A stretch of DNA of 64,000 nucleotides from Monocercomonoides exilis (taxonomy: Eukaryota > Preaxostyla > Oxymonadida > Polymastigidae): assembly GCA_001643675.2 (NCBI GenBank), contig LSRY02000005.1:2501-66500 (forward strand). The letters are read 5' to 3'. The notes beneath the pieces were generated by a model. It did not search any database and had not been told where the DNA came from. It was given only the letters and a program-made list of their open reading frames with translations. Position 1 is the stretch's first letter. The number at the start of each line of letters is the position of its first letter. Of this stretch, positions 14,133-26,021 are shown one piece after another. Made by a program: the position numbers and the translations under genes.

Positions 14133-14963
14133 TTTAAATAAGACAGACAAAGACAGACAAGGAAAGGCCGACAGATAGATACACAGAGAGACAAGATAGA
14201 TAGATAGATAGATAAGCCGACAAAGCGACGAGTGCGTTCAATTTTTGAGTGGGTCAGGAGGCAGCCACGCACAGTTGGCAGTGTCATTCCTCTTTTTCTT
14301 TTTTTCTTTTTTTTTTTTTATTTGTTCTTGATGATGAAGAAGAGGGGTCAGAAAGAGTGCTTTTTCTCTTCATATTTAAAAGAAGGAGGGGAAGAGACAA
14401 GAGAGAAGAGAAGAGAGAGAAGAGAGAGAGAGAAGAGAGAGAAGAGGAGAAGAGGAGCAGACTGAAGGGACAGGCGCTGAGCGAAGGCGGATGGCCTCTT
14501 TTGCAAAGAATGAAAGCAGCAACATTGACATGTGGAACATTTGTTATTCTTGATTTGTTTTCTTTTTGTTTTCTTTTTCATGGAGAAAAGAACAGAATAA
14601 ATTCTGAATATTCTCTTTTTTTTATTTCTTGTTTTTTGTTGTTGTTGTTGTTGTTTTGCTCCATTTCAAAGAAAATGAAGAAGGGAAAAAGAAAAAAAAG
14701 CCAAAAGACTTTCAAATAAACTTCGAAAACTGTTTTTTTGGTGTTGTGAGATGGCAAAAAAAAGAAAAGAAAAAAAGAAAAAAATTGAATTTTTTATTTT
14801 ATTTTATTTTATTTTATTTTTTGGAAGGTGAAATTCAAATCATTTCATTCTCCAAACACATTTGCAGAGGTGTTCGCTGCATAAGAAGACAATCCAGAAC
14901 AAGATGCTCTGCTGAGGAAATAAGTCATCTCAATGACATCTTCCTTTCTTCCTTTCTTCCTTC

Positions 14964-14995
<32 letters not shown>

Positions 14996-15211
14996 GAAAT
15001 ATCCAAACCGAATTGTTTCTCCCTCTTTCTTGTCATTTCGCCTTCCAACTCCAGCTGCCTTCAAATTGAATAAAATGCCTTTTCCAAATATTCCTCTTTA
15101 AATTCCTCTTTAAATTCCTCCTTCGGCTCTGCCCTCCCTCAAAACACTGCAGATCTCTCCCGCATTTTCTCCATTCCACACCTCAAAACACTCAAAAAAA
15201 AAATAAAATAA

Positions 15212-15242
<31 letters not shown>

Positions 15243-15450
15243 TAAAAAAAAATAAAGCAGCTTTCTGTAACTGTCCATTTCAATGTGATCTTCGTTTCTT
15301 TCTTCTCTTTTCTTTTCTGATCTCTTTTTCCTTCCAATACACATTTCTTCTCGGCTCTCTAAATTCTCTTTTCGCTTCTGATACAACCCGCTGATCGTTC
15401 ACCCTCATCTTTCCCAGCTCTCCTTTTTTCGATTAATCTGTCCGTTGAAA
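14133..15450. repeat. Microsatellite-rich, mixed-composition region
   Basis: The block holds a GATA-type run near 14196-14214, GA-rich purine tracts near 14390-14455, a GTT run near 14637-14654, ATTTT pentamers near 14796-14820, a CT run near 14970-14995 and AAAAT/AAATA repeats near 15197-15250. Between them are GC-richer fragments, for example around 14460-14530 and 15395-15520, that look coding-like. On the minus strand 15380-15530 reads through phrases such as ETIQDCQERHDLIWREH, but I could not assemble a gene. Confidence 0.45.
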
Positions 15451-16771
15451 AGCCCAAGCCCGATCGATGCTCACGCCAAATAAGATCGTGACGCTCCTGG
15501 CAGTCTTGGATGGTTTCTGTGATCTCGCTCAATTAAGTTTCTTTTTTCTCTTCCTATTCAAAATTCAAAAAAAAGGCAATGCGTTCCTTCGAAAAAAACT
15601 TCGCAAACTTCCCTTGTTAAGATGTTCCTCAAGTCCAGCAATTTTATTTCCACCTCTTTTCGCACTTCCACCTTTTTCCTTCGATTTGAACCCGCTTTTA
15701 GTTATCAAAAAATTAGCCTTAGCAAAAAAAAATTCTCCGATAAACAAAAGAAATCCCCAACACGAGCAAACACAAATTTTATGAATTCCAACATCATTCT
15801 TCTGTACAATAGTTTTTAATCAACATTCGTTCCATCCAAAGTCAAAAGCAATAAAACAAATAATGTCTTAAACAATATTCAAAATGTTAATCAAAAATAT
15901 TTCTCACCTGAATCCGGCGCTATTTGCAAACAAAAAAATGTTTATAATGTACGTTTTGCACTTGCAAAGCTTGTGGGTTATGTTCTATTTCGATGATGTT
16001 TGTAAATGTCAAAACTGTCCGCAGCCAGATCTATGGCATTTTTGCAAACACAAATTTTTCATTCGGCCGTTTTCATCTCTGCCCCTTAATTTTTCACAAA
16101 TCACCCAAAAAAAATAGTCTCATCAAATAACTGTCTGCTATATATATTGTTAATCATCATAGGCAATGACCTTCGTTTTTCTATATATTAAGCCAAAACA
16201 GTTCGTATGTTTTGTGAAAAAATGAATATTATCACTTATCAATTGAATGTGTGCAAAAAAATAAATGGTGTTAACTATTATCATGAAAACTCAGCCCATC
16301 AACAGTTAGGAAAACATGCTTATTTCGTTTGACAGGGAAATAAAATTAATAATTTGTTGAAGTATTTATTGTACAGTTTCCAACGCAATTCCAATAATTT
16401 TTGTTCAAAAATGGAAAACTTGTTTTAGAAAAAAAATGATTTTGTTGTTTTTGAAATGCACATAGACAATTATTAGCAAATATATGCTTCATATGTTAAT
16501 TGGAATTTGCTATATTTTACAATAAAAGTGATATTATTGTTTAAAAAAAAAAAGAAAATAAAATAAATTTTTTCAAAATATCAAAGATCGGTTTTTCTTT
16601 TTGAAAGGTCGCAAATGTTTAATATCTGGGTTAAATAAAAAATGTTCCAAATTCGACTGTTTTTATGTAATCAAATCATCAAATTTCTTCACCGTGCACT
16701 CATTCTCACTTCATGTTGATTTGAATATTCCATTCACAAAATGATTAAGTCTGATTGAATCATTGCCATAA

Positions 16772-17042
16772 ATGGGGGAAAATACGGACTTTCCAGCTTA
16801 TTATGCACAAAGCATGAAAAAATTGTTTCACTTTTAACATTTTTTTACTTTACCAGATTTCAAAATAAATTAGATTCTCATGTCATTAAACATGTGTTAT
16901 TAAAAAAACTACTCAATGTTTTGTGTTTTCACAATTATTTCAAAAATTGAACACATTGTTACTTATTTTTTGATCACAAAAATTCAATAAAAAGTTCATA
17001 AGTTTTCAAAGAAAAAGCTTGAAAGTTCATATTTTCCCCCAT
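16772..17042. mobile_element. MITE-like element, family A, copy 1
   Basis: A 271-bp element with inverted termini. The left end ATGGGGGAAAATACGGACTT is matched by the reverse complement of the right end, with about 26 of 28 bases identical. It contains no coding sequence. Copies 2 and 3 lie at 18154 and 34312. A target duplication is not clear. Family A ends differ from the pogo element ends at 37852. Confidence 0.7.
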
Positions 17043-17398
17043 CTGAACTCGAAGTTGTGAGAGTTTCAAATGTTCAATCAACAAATTTTCTGTTATCCTG
17101 TTTGAAAATAAACTCATTTTCTTTATTTTTGGATATTGAGTTGATGTGAAAATGTGATTATAGTTCATACAAAGAAGTTTCTTTTGACAAAGAATTCGCT
17201 TTAAAGCTGTTGAAATGAAGCGAAATCCTTCACAATAATTATGTGAAATTTTCAAAAATTTGCATGAATATAAGCACAATCACAGAAATCCATATGGACA
17301 TTGCTTGCTGATTTAGCGAACTTGGAAAAAAAAGTCTTTCATCATTATCAATTACTAACAATTAAATTGAAACTTCTCTCAGACAAGGAAAAGAAAAG

Positions 17399-17683
17399 TT
17401 GAAACTTGTTTTTTGCCTGAAGGATCAGCTTCCTTCTTCACCACCCACTCAACATAAGTTTTCGTTTGAGGCAATGTGTTTTTATGTGTGTACTGATGGC
17501 TCATGTTTGAATCATTGTTTGCTATTGCCAAACAAGACCATCCCTTCCGAGTTCATTAATTTTTCTTCGTTTTTCACAAAATATGTATATACAAGCTCCG
17601 GAAGGACAACATGTGATTTTTTCAAGACTATTTTTTCCAATGATTTATAAATTCCAACAAAAAAAAAGGAAAAGCTGGCTCAT
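17399..17683 (+). pseudogene. Transposase-like fragment
   Basis: A short open frame contains CTDGSCLNHCLLLPNKTIPS followed by a Ser/Thr/Gly stretch and CDFFKTIFSN. The pattern of an Asp-Gly strand, a proline-rich loop and an F-x-x-x-F helix resembles the second half of DDE transposase catalytic domains (family knowledge). The frame closes at 17650 and no further catalytic residues follow in phase. It lies between two family A elements, so it may be the relic of their autonomous partner; this is inference. Confidence 0.35.
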
Positions 17684-18153
17684 TTTCGTTGTGATTAATA
17701 ATTGGTGAATAATCATGAAAAACAATTTTGAACGAAAGTTTTTTCATCTGTAAATAACAAATTTAAAATTTTGAAGAATTTTCCTCTTTGGATTACTCAT
17801 TTTCTTCAACCTTAATTCAGTAGTATTTTTTTTGGGAAAAAATCTTGTTTAAGACAACTTGCTTCAAAAATATCATCTATTAACATTGCGTGCAAAAAGG
17901 TTTTCCTGTCAAATATTTTTCTGGATGCTATAGCTGCAACAATTCAATTTTCAGCAATCAGTAATTCTTTTTTGAAAACATGTATTTGACCAGGAACAGT
18001 AACAGAAGTTTTATCTCAAGTTTATGGATCATCGATACAAATCTCTTGCATCCAAAATGTGATTCAATCATCTTCGGATCAGCAAAGGGAATAATTCGGA
18101 AACAATTCAATGAAGAAGAAAGTGGATAAAAATAAACGAATTTTTTTGTGAAT

Positions 18154-18426
18154 ATGGGGGAAAATACGGACTTTCAAGCTTTTTATGCACAAAGCATGAA
18201 AAAATTGTTTCGCTTCGAACTTTGTTTCGCTTTCTCAGATTTCAAAATAAAATTGATTTTCATATCCGTAAACAGGCATCGTTCAAGTCAAAACATAAAG
18301 TTTTCCAACATTTCACGAACGTCAAAAAATGGACCCATTTTTTTTGAATTTTTAAATCTCAAAAAGTCAATGAAAAGTGCATAATTTTTCTATGAAAATG
18401 ACTGAAGTCAAATATTTTGTCCCATA
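18154..18426. mobile_element. MITE-like element, family A, copy 2
   Basis: The left end is almost the same as copy 1 (ATGGGGGAAAATACGGACTT) and stays similar for about 100 bp, including TTATGCACAAAGCATGAAAA. The right end is more diverged but retains the reversed form GACTT...ATTTTGTCCCAT. No coding content. Confidence 0.55.
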
Positions 18427-18481
18427 TTAAAATGAATGAAAATCAGATAACACTGAAAACACACAGCACAAACAAAGAGAG

Positions 18482-18703
18482 ATGAATTTCTTGCACAACC
18501 GCTTGGCACAAATAAAGAAGCAATTCAAAATTGCGAGTTACAAAAAAAGTTTTCTGAGGATAATGCATGAACACAATGATAAATGTGAAAGTTACAAATA
18601 TGAATTCAAAAATCTTATTTTGGATGCACATGCACAAAAAAATGTACAAATGTTGGATATTCTTCAACATGATAAAGATTCATTTAAAGAAGCACTTGAA
18701 TAA
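18482..18703 (+). CDS. Small uncharacterised open frame
   Basis: A 73-codon frame starting with ATG and ending in TAA. The product is predicted to be helical and charged (for example NRLAQIKKQFKIASYKK and KDSFKEALE), unlike the low-complexity frames around it. It starts 56 bp after a family A element. I do not recognise it; it may be an exon, a transposon fragment or chance. Confidence 0.2.
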   Translation: MNFLHNRLAQIKKQFKIASYKKSFLRIMHEHNDKCESYKYEFKNLILDAHAQKNVQMLDILQHDKDSFKEALE

Positions 18704-19425
18704 TCAACAATAATAAACATTAAAAATTATAAACCTTTGTTTTAAACAAGGGAGAGAAATGCATTCTTTAAGCCATGTGGATATTTCCATTATTCACGTG
18801 AAAAGAAAAGGACAAGTGAAAACAACTTAATAAAAAAAAAAATTGCAAGAAGAGAAAAATGAATTATTTTTTAAAAAAATACATTTTTCATTTATTTGAT
18901 TAGCCTCTGACCATTTCATTGTGGTTGTTCAGAAGAATTGACTATTTGCAAAGAAGTGATTTTTGTTAATATCTTTATCACTTGAAGGCTTCACAATCAT
19001 TTCGTCAGTTTTGAAATAGTTTGAATACAAACATGCAACAGTCTATATCATTAATTGCTCAACAAATAATAACCGCAAAAGTTTAATTCAAAAAATAATA
19101 AGAACTTTCACTGTTTCGTTTCATTAGAAGTTCAGGATTTTTTTTAAAAAAGGAACAGATATTGGAACCAATGGCAATTTCATTTCATCCCTATTCTAAC
19201 ATCTCTAAAAAAAACTTTTGAGGAAACTAGATGAGTGTTTTTTGATCCAATAATGATTATTTCTCATTTCATGGTTGTGTTCTATTCCTTTTTATTGTTT
19301 ATTGTTTTGTCTCATTTAGAAGATATGGAAAATGGCTAATGCAAAATAACTCAATTTCTTCTTGAAAAATGAAATGATGAAAAAGAAAAATGAAAATTTT
19401 GAGTTTTTAAATTCTAAACAATTTT

Positions 19426-20792
19426 TCAAACATTTACAGAATAATCCGAAATGTTCAACGATAAACCACCATAAAATTTATTATTAAGAAAACCAAATAT
19501 TTCATGAAAGCTTGCGATGGCATCTTCATATCCACCTTCCTCCATCTTTTCGAATATCTCCATTTTCATTGCCTTTCTGTTCACTTCTTCCATTTCATTA
19601 TCCGTCTTTTCTCTCAATCGCCTTGAAATATTCAAAAAGAATCGCAAACAATAACAAGTGCTTTTGCATATTGATGCTGATTGTTGAATTTCCTCCAAAA
19701 CAGCTTCAACAGCTCCTTCTTTCAACAAGTCATCAATTCTCACACTTTCATTTTTCGCTGCTTCCCTCAAGGTATAAATGCACTTGTTGCTGATTTCTCT
19801 TTTATTTTCTCTTGCTGCTCGAAGCACTTTCACAATGCTGTCAATAAATCCATCAAATTCTTCATTCTTCGAACGATATTTGCTAAAATATATCCCCAAT
19901 GTTTTGAACCATCTCATCAAAATAAGCTCATCTTCAGTCACTTTTCCTCCTCTTTCTTTTTCTTTTCTCTTCCAATCAACACATCTTGTCAGTTCTTCCA
20001 TTTCCCTTTTTACCTCTCTCAAAAAATGCAGTTTAAACACAATCTCTCTCTCTAAACTTTTGTCAAAGTCCAATCTGTAGATCAAATAAAGCCAAATTGA
20101 TTGATAGGCAAGATGAGTCAGATTATGATGTTTCTGATGAAATAGCACGATTTCTTTGATTTCATTCAAATACAGTTTTTGTTCGACTGACTTTCAAAAA
20201 AAAATAAAATAAAATAAAATAAAATAAAATAAAATAAAATAAAATAAAAAATAAATAAATAAAAATATCAAAAATATATCAGAAATACTCAAACCCAATA
20301 TCCTGCGTTGCTCACAGCCAGCAACGCCATTTCAACTTCTTTTCGAGTCTCCTCGCTTTCCTCTTTCCTCAATGCAACTTTCAGAAGGCAAGGCACACTA
20401 ATTGAAAGTAATTCCGAAGAAACCCCGGGGCTCAATAAAAGATAGCATTCACAAAGATCAGCCAAAATCTTTTCATTCTTTTCTTCTTTTTTCTCAATTT
20501 CATTAATAATCATTTTTTGAACAAAATAGTACAATTTAGAAAGATAAAAGCTGGTAATAAATATGCCTTTCAACTCTTTGCAATGACCAATATGTTCCAT
20601 CAAATAAAAAGCATTCTTCATTGTCATTTTCTTTTCTTCAATCATTTTGTGCATTTTTTCAAACATTCCAATCGAAATTACTGATATGAATTCGTTTTCG
20701 TTCATTTCTTCCATTAGTTCATTCATTTCTTCAATTTTCTGCATTTGTTCTTCCTCTTTGCAACCTTCAAGTTTATCAAACAATTCTTTCAT
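19426..20792 (-). CDS. Alpha-helical repeat-like family protein, two exons
   Basis: Exon 1 is 20295-20792, the intron 20191-20294 (donor GTTTGA, acceptor AAG) and exon 2 19426-20190, ending in TGA; both joins are in phase and give about 420 residues. The start ATG at 20792 opens a charged helical N-terminus with KIEEMNELMEEMNENEF. A conserved block EKNEKILADLCECYLLL precedes the intron, and exon 2 starts with YLNEIKEIVLFHQKHHNL. The whole is helical, possibly armadillo/HEAT-like. From memory, Monocercomonoides carries many paralogs of this family; the function is unknown. The intron contains a tandem AAAAT run of about 45 bp. A damaged paralog lies in opposite orientation at 24685-26021. Confidence 0.82.
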
Positions 20793-22549
20793 AAAAAATT
20801 TACGTCATAATCATCATCAGCATGAATTCAAATACAACGACAATTGCAAACCTGTAAACTTTTCATTGGCGCTCTTAACCTGCATTTTTAAAATGCATTG
20901 TAACCAGAAAACAAGTTATTTTGCATTTATAAAATATTTTAATTCATTTGGAGAAATGAAACAGATGAATAATAAAAACAAAAAATAATCATAGAAATAA
21001 ATACTTTTATACCAAATTTATTTGCATTTGCATTTTTGACAATGCTTTATGAAGAGAAGAATCGTTTAATTTCAGATTCTGTATGTTGTAATGGAAATTA
21101 TGATCTTATTGTTTTCTTTGGACTTGAAAAACTTTTGGCTAAAGAGAGATTGGTAAATTTATATTTTTCTGCAGAACAGATAATATAACTTTATGTGGTG
21201 GAATGGGACAGTTGAAATGATGCATTTATTGTTCAATATTCCTTGTTGATCTTTATGAAAAACATCTTCGAAGGAAATTCAACAATTTTATTAAAATCCA
21301 AATATTTGTATTTATGCGTTTTTTTAAATTTTCTTTTGATTGCGAAAATATTTTCTTTCTTCTCTTTTTCAGTTCTCGGAGTCCGAAAAATAAAATAAAT
21401 GGAAAATTAAAGATTTTTTGAACTGAATATAGAGCTATCAGCTTCCAGGTGGAAATTCAACATAGAAAAGAGATTGGATGAAATTCTTCCCCCCCCCCCC
21501 GAAATACAATCTGTTAAGAACGTTGATCGATCGAATTGAACTGAAAACAAATTTCCCAATTTTTATTCTGAAGGATCGAAAATCTGAGGTTTCATGGACA
21601 AAAAATTTATTTGAAGGGGAAGATGAGCGAATCAGCTGCTGAATCTTTTGCAAAACCAGGAATAATGAATTTTTTTAAAATTAAAACGAACATTGAAAAG
21701 TGGGGGAAAAAAAAAGAAAAAGAAATTGATGTAAAAGTTCGAAATGAAGGTTTGCTGTTTCTTTTATTGAAGTGATTATTAAGTTTATTTTGATTCAGGA
21801 AGTTGAAAGAACGAAGGATTTGATAGCTTTGAAGAAGAAGAGGAAGAAGAGGAAGAAGAGGAAGAAGAAATATTAAGAGGAGAATAAGAAAGAGAAGAAG
21901 ATTGAATTCTTTGCAAAAATACAAATTTTACTGAAGAAAAAGAAGAATTATTCAAAAAATAAAATAATATAAAATAAAATCAAAATAAAATAAAAAAATA
22001 AAAAATTCCTTTTTTCACCCTTCTTTTGTGAATTGCGGAATTTTTCCGGCTAAATCAAAGAAGAAAGGAATTTTAATTGAAAGAAGAAGAAGAAGAAGAA
22101 AAAAAAAAAAAAATAAAAATAATAATAATAAGAAGATGATGATGATGATTATAATTTGAAAAGGAAAAGAAATGATATTTTCTGAGCATATTGCTGTTGT
22201 TTTATGAATGAAAAAAATGCCAAAATGTTTTTTGTTTTATCTTTTTCAATTCAATTTTCCCTCTCTTTTCATTTTTCATCATTTCCTTTCAACTTTTCCC
22301 TTCTTTATTTATGTTTCATCGGGTAATCTTTTCTCTTTCTCTCTTTTACCTGTTAAAAAATTTGAAACCTCTTCGCACAAATCATCTGATGAGAAATAAC
22401 TCCTTTCTTATTATTCTTCTTTTTATAATTATTCTTCGCTTTTCCTGCTGATATCCTCAAAATCTCACTTGTTAATATTTTTGAAACCAAATCCGGAGAA
22501 TTAGTTTCATCCGGAGAAATATCACTCTTTGCTTGATTTTCCCAGCTTT
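20793..22549. other. Non-coding interval with short repeats
   Basis: AT-rich and purine-rich sequence without a sustained frame. It holds a run of ten or more C at about 21487-21498, GAAGAAGAG-type triplet runs near 21831-21870, AAAAT-type runs near 21958-22000 and GAA/AATA/GAT runs near 22080-22150. No gene is supported. Confidence 0.45.
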
Positions 22550-23265
22550 TGTTTTATCTTCCGCTTCTTCTTTCCATAAATATTTTCCTTTTATTCCATG
22601 AAAATTCCCCCTTTCGGCTCATCTTTTGGGAAGTTTGCCTGAATAATTTATTCAAATATTTTTTCCCCCTTCTTTTCTCAAAGCTGATTTCAAAGAAGTC
22701 TTCTTCTTCTCTCTTCCTTTCTTTCTCTTCTCTCTCTTTCTCCAATAAAAAATAACTAACTTCTTTCTCTGTGTTTTCTTTCCTCATAATGAGGAACATC
22801 TTTCCTTCTTTCATGTCATTCATTTGAAAATATCTTTTTCTTCTTTTTTAAAAAAAAAAGCTAATTTCCTCTTTCTCTCTCTCTTTCTCTCTTTCTCTTT
22901 CTCTCTTTCTCTCTTTCGCTTTCTCTCTCTTTCTCCAATAAAAAATCTGGCAAAGTTCTTTCTCTTTCCTTTCTTTTCCTCAGAACGTCGAATATTTCGT
23001 CTTCTTTTAAAAAATAAGCTTATTTCTTCTTTCTCTCTCTTCTCTTTTCTTCTCTTTTTTTCTTCTTCCTCTTTCTTCTCTTTTTTTCTTCTTCCTCTTT
23101 CTTCTCTTTTCTTCTTCGTCTTCTTCAAATTCACTTTTCTTGTTCACAACCATTTTTTCCTTTGTTTTCTTGTCCATCGCTGCATCACCCTCCTTTCTCT
23201 TCTTCTCTTTTTGGAAGTGTTCCAATTTCAACTTTGGCTTAAATATCAGAGTTCCTTTCACATTT
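22550..23265. repeat. Polypyrimidine (TTCTCTT-type) tract
   Basis: About 700 bp in which the plus strand is mostly C and T. It is built from degenerate copies of a unit that reads TTCTTTCTCTCTTT...CTCCAATAAAAAAT...TTTCCT; the phrase CTCCAATAAAAAAT recurs near 22740 and 22935. Open frames on either strand here are strand-bias artefacts (Lys/Glu/Arg on one strand, Ser/Phe/Leu on the other). Such mirror-like tracts can form triplex DNA. Confidence 0.6.
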
Positions 23266-24684
23266 TATTCACCCAATTCTGCATATTTCACCAGAAATTG
23301 CAAATCTTTCCATTAAAGCATCAAAATGGCTGTTTCCATCAAGCAATTTTTATTGGAATGACGATGACTATAAAGAAGATGATGAGTTAATAGATGATGA
23401 AGCATGAAAAATAGATGGCAGAAGAAATGAACGCCATCGTTGAATACGATGCAAACAAGAATAATCTCAAAACTTCTGGCTCTTTTCAAAAAGGTAAAAA
23501 TGGCTTCTCTCTCTTTGCGGTATTCCTGTTCAAAACCAATCTGTATTCATTCAAAGAACATCTTAAAAGAAAAATGAACAAAACAAAAAAAGTCAAACCA
23601 TCTTTTTGGTCTTGAAATATTTTCCCATCTCCAATGGATTGGGAATAACAACCAAACTGGCTTTCTTGTTCTCCAAAATTGACTCTTGCCACATAAAAAA
23701 ATTCAGATAACTGGAGAATAAATGCCTGGCATAGAACATCATCGAATGTTGAGAATCCATTGTGAAGTTGGCTGTGATATCAGATGAAAACACATATTCT
23801 TTAAATTAACTCCTTTTCAAAGACTTGTTCAACGTCAAGTCTTCGCTGACGGCTTTCTAGTAGGATTCGTGTAAAGGCAAAGGCGATTGTTATTGAGGCC
23901 TATTTAACATCTCGCTCTGTTCGCTTCCTCCACTGTCCAATCCCTCAATTTCCTTTTCTTTTCCACAAAACCAATCTTCCCCTCCAAAACCATGTTAAAC
24001 AAGTCCTGAGCAAAAGATATGCCAAGGACACAGCATTTCCCTCGAAATGAACAAGCGGTCCAATTCAATCTTTCTGAAATTCAACTCGCTTCTTCTGCAT
24101 CTAGCTTAAATCATTTTTCATTCAAAATATAGCATTTGACGATATGTCACACATTTTGCAATTTTTCACCATGTTCAAATTTCATGCAACTTCCCACACT
24201 TATTCACTTTTCGCAAACAATTTTGGAAAACAGCCACTCTCTCCTCCATCTGCAAGAAAAGTACCTGTTCTTCTGCAATGCTATAACTCGCATGGTTGCA
24301 TCTGTGGAAGTTAACCTAAACAGCTCAAACAAACTTTTATCTCAACATATCATCAATAAAAAACCTTCATTTTTAAAATTATAGGTTGGTCACCCTTACT
24401 TATTTGCGCGAAAATTGATTTTTTTAATACAAAGATTTGCTTGTTTTGATGCAAAAATCTTTGATGCCAAAAGAGGTTTCGAATCCTGTGTTGTTTAAAA
24501 AATTTTGATTTGGTGCTTTTAATTCATTTAATTTGAACAAAACACGAATATTTCGAAAATGAATTTATTTGTTGTTTTGGGTTTATTTTGTGATTTCACA
24601 GAGACCTTCAGATGAACAAACGTTTCTGGGTATGTCTGTGTTTTGGAACAGACGATTGTTTATTGATTTTATTTTTTTTCTTTT
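23266..24684. other. Interval with possible decayed coding sequence
   Basis: No intact gene. A GC-richer patch at 23820-24060 reads on the minus strand through MVLEGKIGFVEKKRKLRDW before a stop, and 23593-23793 also on the minus strand contains SLVVIPNPLEMGKYF. These may belong to a broken gene, but the pieces are in different phases and no domain could be named. Confidence 0.35.
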
Positions 24685-26021
24685 TTGAACATAATTAAAG
24701 AGAAACTTTCACAGATGGAACAATGCACCGACACTGAGCAGAAACTGAAAATTGAAGAAATGAATGGAATAGTTGAAGAAATGGATTATAATGAATTTAA
24801 ATCAGTTTTCACAGAAAAGCTGTTCAACAAAATTCACCAAATGATTGAAGAAAAGAAACTTTCGATGGAAAATGCAATTTTGTTGTTAAAGATCGTTGGA
24901 TATTATAAAATAATGATATTTATTTTATTGTTTTCTTTTAAAGAATCTTCGTTGTGTAAAAGATTTGAAAAGATGATTATTGAGGAAGATCTTGAGAAAA
25001 AAGAGGAAAAGAATGAAAAGCTTCTGGCTGATCTTTGCGAATGCTATCTTTCTCTTGGTCATGATTTCCCACCTGAATTGTTATCGATTTGTGTGCCTTG
25101 TCTCCTCAAAGTTGCGTTGAATAAAGAGGAAAACAAGGAGACTGAGAAAGAAGCAGAAATAGCATTGTTGGGTTTGACAACTTTAGGACTAAGAGTATGA
25201 AAACTCTTTTTCTTTTTGATGTTTCTGATTTTCATCTTTGTCTTTTTTAAAGTTCATCCAACGAAAAACTTTATCTGAATGAAATCAAAGAAATTATCGT
25301 TTATCATCAAGAAAATCACAATCTGACGCGACTCGCCTATCATTGTGCTTGGGACTTTTTGATTTGCAGATTGAAAGCTGACGAAAGCTTGGAAGAAGTG
25401 ATAACGAAAGAACTGCATTTTGTGAGAGCGGCAGCAGGAGAAATAGAAGATCTGTCAAAGTGTGTGGATTGGAAGAGAAAAGTTGATAAAAAAGAAAAAG
25501 AAAAAGTGAAGGAAGAGCTTATAATCTGGAGATAGTTCGATGCGATTGATATGTTCATATACTCATACACATTGTGGAACGAAGAACTAACTGGACTTAT
25601 GGTCATCCTTGTGAAATTATTTCATGCATCAAGGGTCTATCACAAAAATATTGGTAATGGATTCCTCGATTCACTTCGACTTATAGCAAAAAATGAAAAT
25701 GTGAAAATTGATGACTTGCTGAAAAGCGGAGCTGTTGATCTCTATTTGGAAGAAATTAATCAATCAACTTTGAATGACATGATGATATTTTATGCCTTTG
25801 CATTTTTTAAAACGATTTCAAGTAGATTGAAAGAAGAGGAGAATAATGGAATAGAAATAGCGAAAATAAAAGAGATGAAAAGGAAAGTGTTTGAAAAGAT
25901 GGAAGAAGAAGGATCAGAAGATATCATCACAAGCATTCATGAAAGATTTAAATATCACAACAGATTTTTTTATCCTTATTTACTGTCTGAAGACTTAATT
26001 GAATATTTTATGAATGTTTGA
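24685..26021 (+). pseudogene. Broken paralog of the alpha-helical repeat-like family
   Basis: Homologous along its length to the gene at 19426-20792: KIEEMNGIVEEM, EKNEKLLADLCECYLSL, YLNEIKEIIVYHQENHNL and the C-terminal FMNV correspond block by block. Exon 1 ends at 25194 (donor GTATGA) and exon 2 starts at 25253 after an AAG acceptor. Three lesions are visible: the residue aligned with the paralog's start Met is Ile (the next in-frame ATG is at 24715); exon 2 begins with one extra T, shifting frame at the splice junction; and TAG at 25533-25535 replaces the Trp aligned in the other copy. Ends in TGA at 26019. Sequencing error could explain one lesion but hardly three. Confidence 0.75.

Larger units (their letters stand above)
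15451..19425. other. AT-rich region with short transposon remnants
   Basis: Apart from the terminal-inverted-repeat elements at 16772-17042 and 18154-18426 and the transposase-like fragment at 17399, no gene is supported. The sequence is AT-rich with scattered stops in every frame. Minor repeats include a segment at 16600-16660 that resembles 34610-34670 (both contain a TTTTTGAAA..GTC.CAAATG.TTAATATC phrase), which suggests further old interspersed copies. Confidence 0.5.

Noticed and set aside
14249-15069. Several 77-146 codon frames in the microsatellite-rich block
   Set aside because: They are dominated by GA, CT and T-rich repeats in different phases and show no consistent coding pattern.
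22554-23261. Lys/Glu/Arg-rich frames on the minus strand of the polypyrimidine tract
   Set aside because: Pure strand-composition effect; no start context, splice sites or non-repetitive content.
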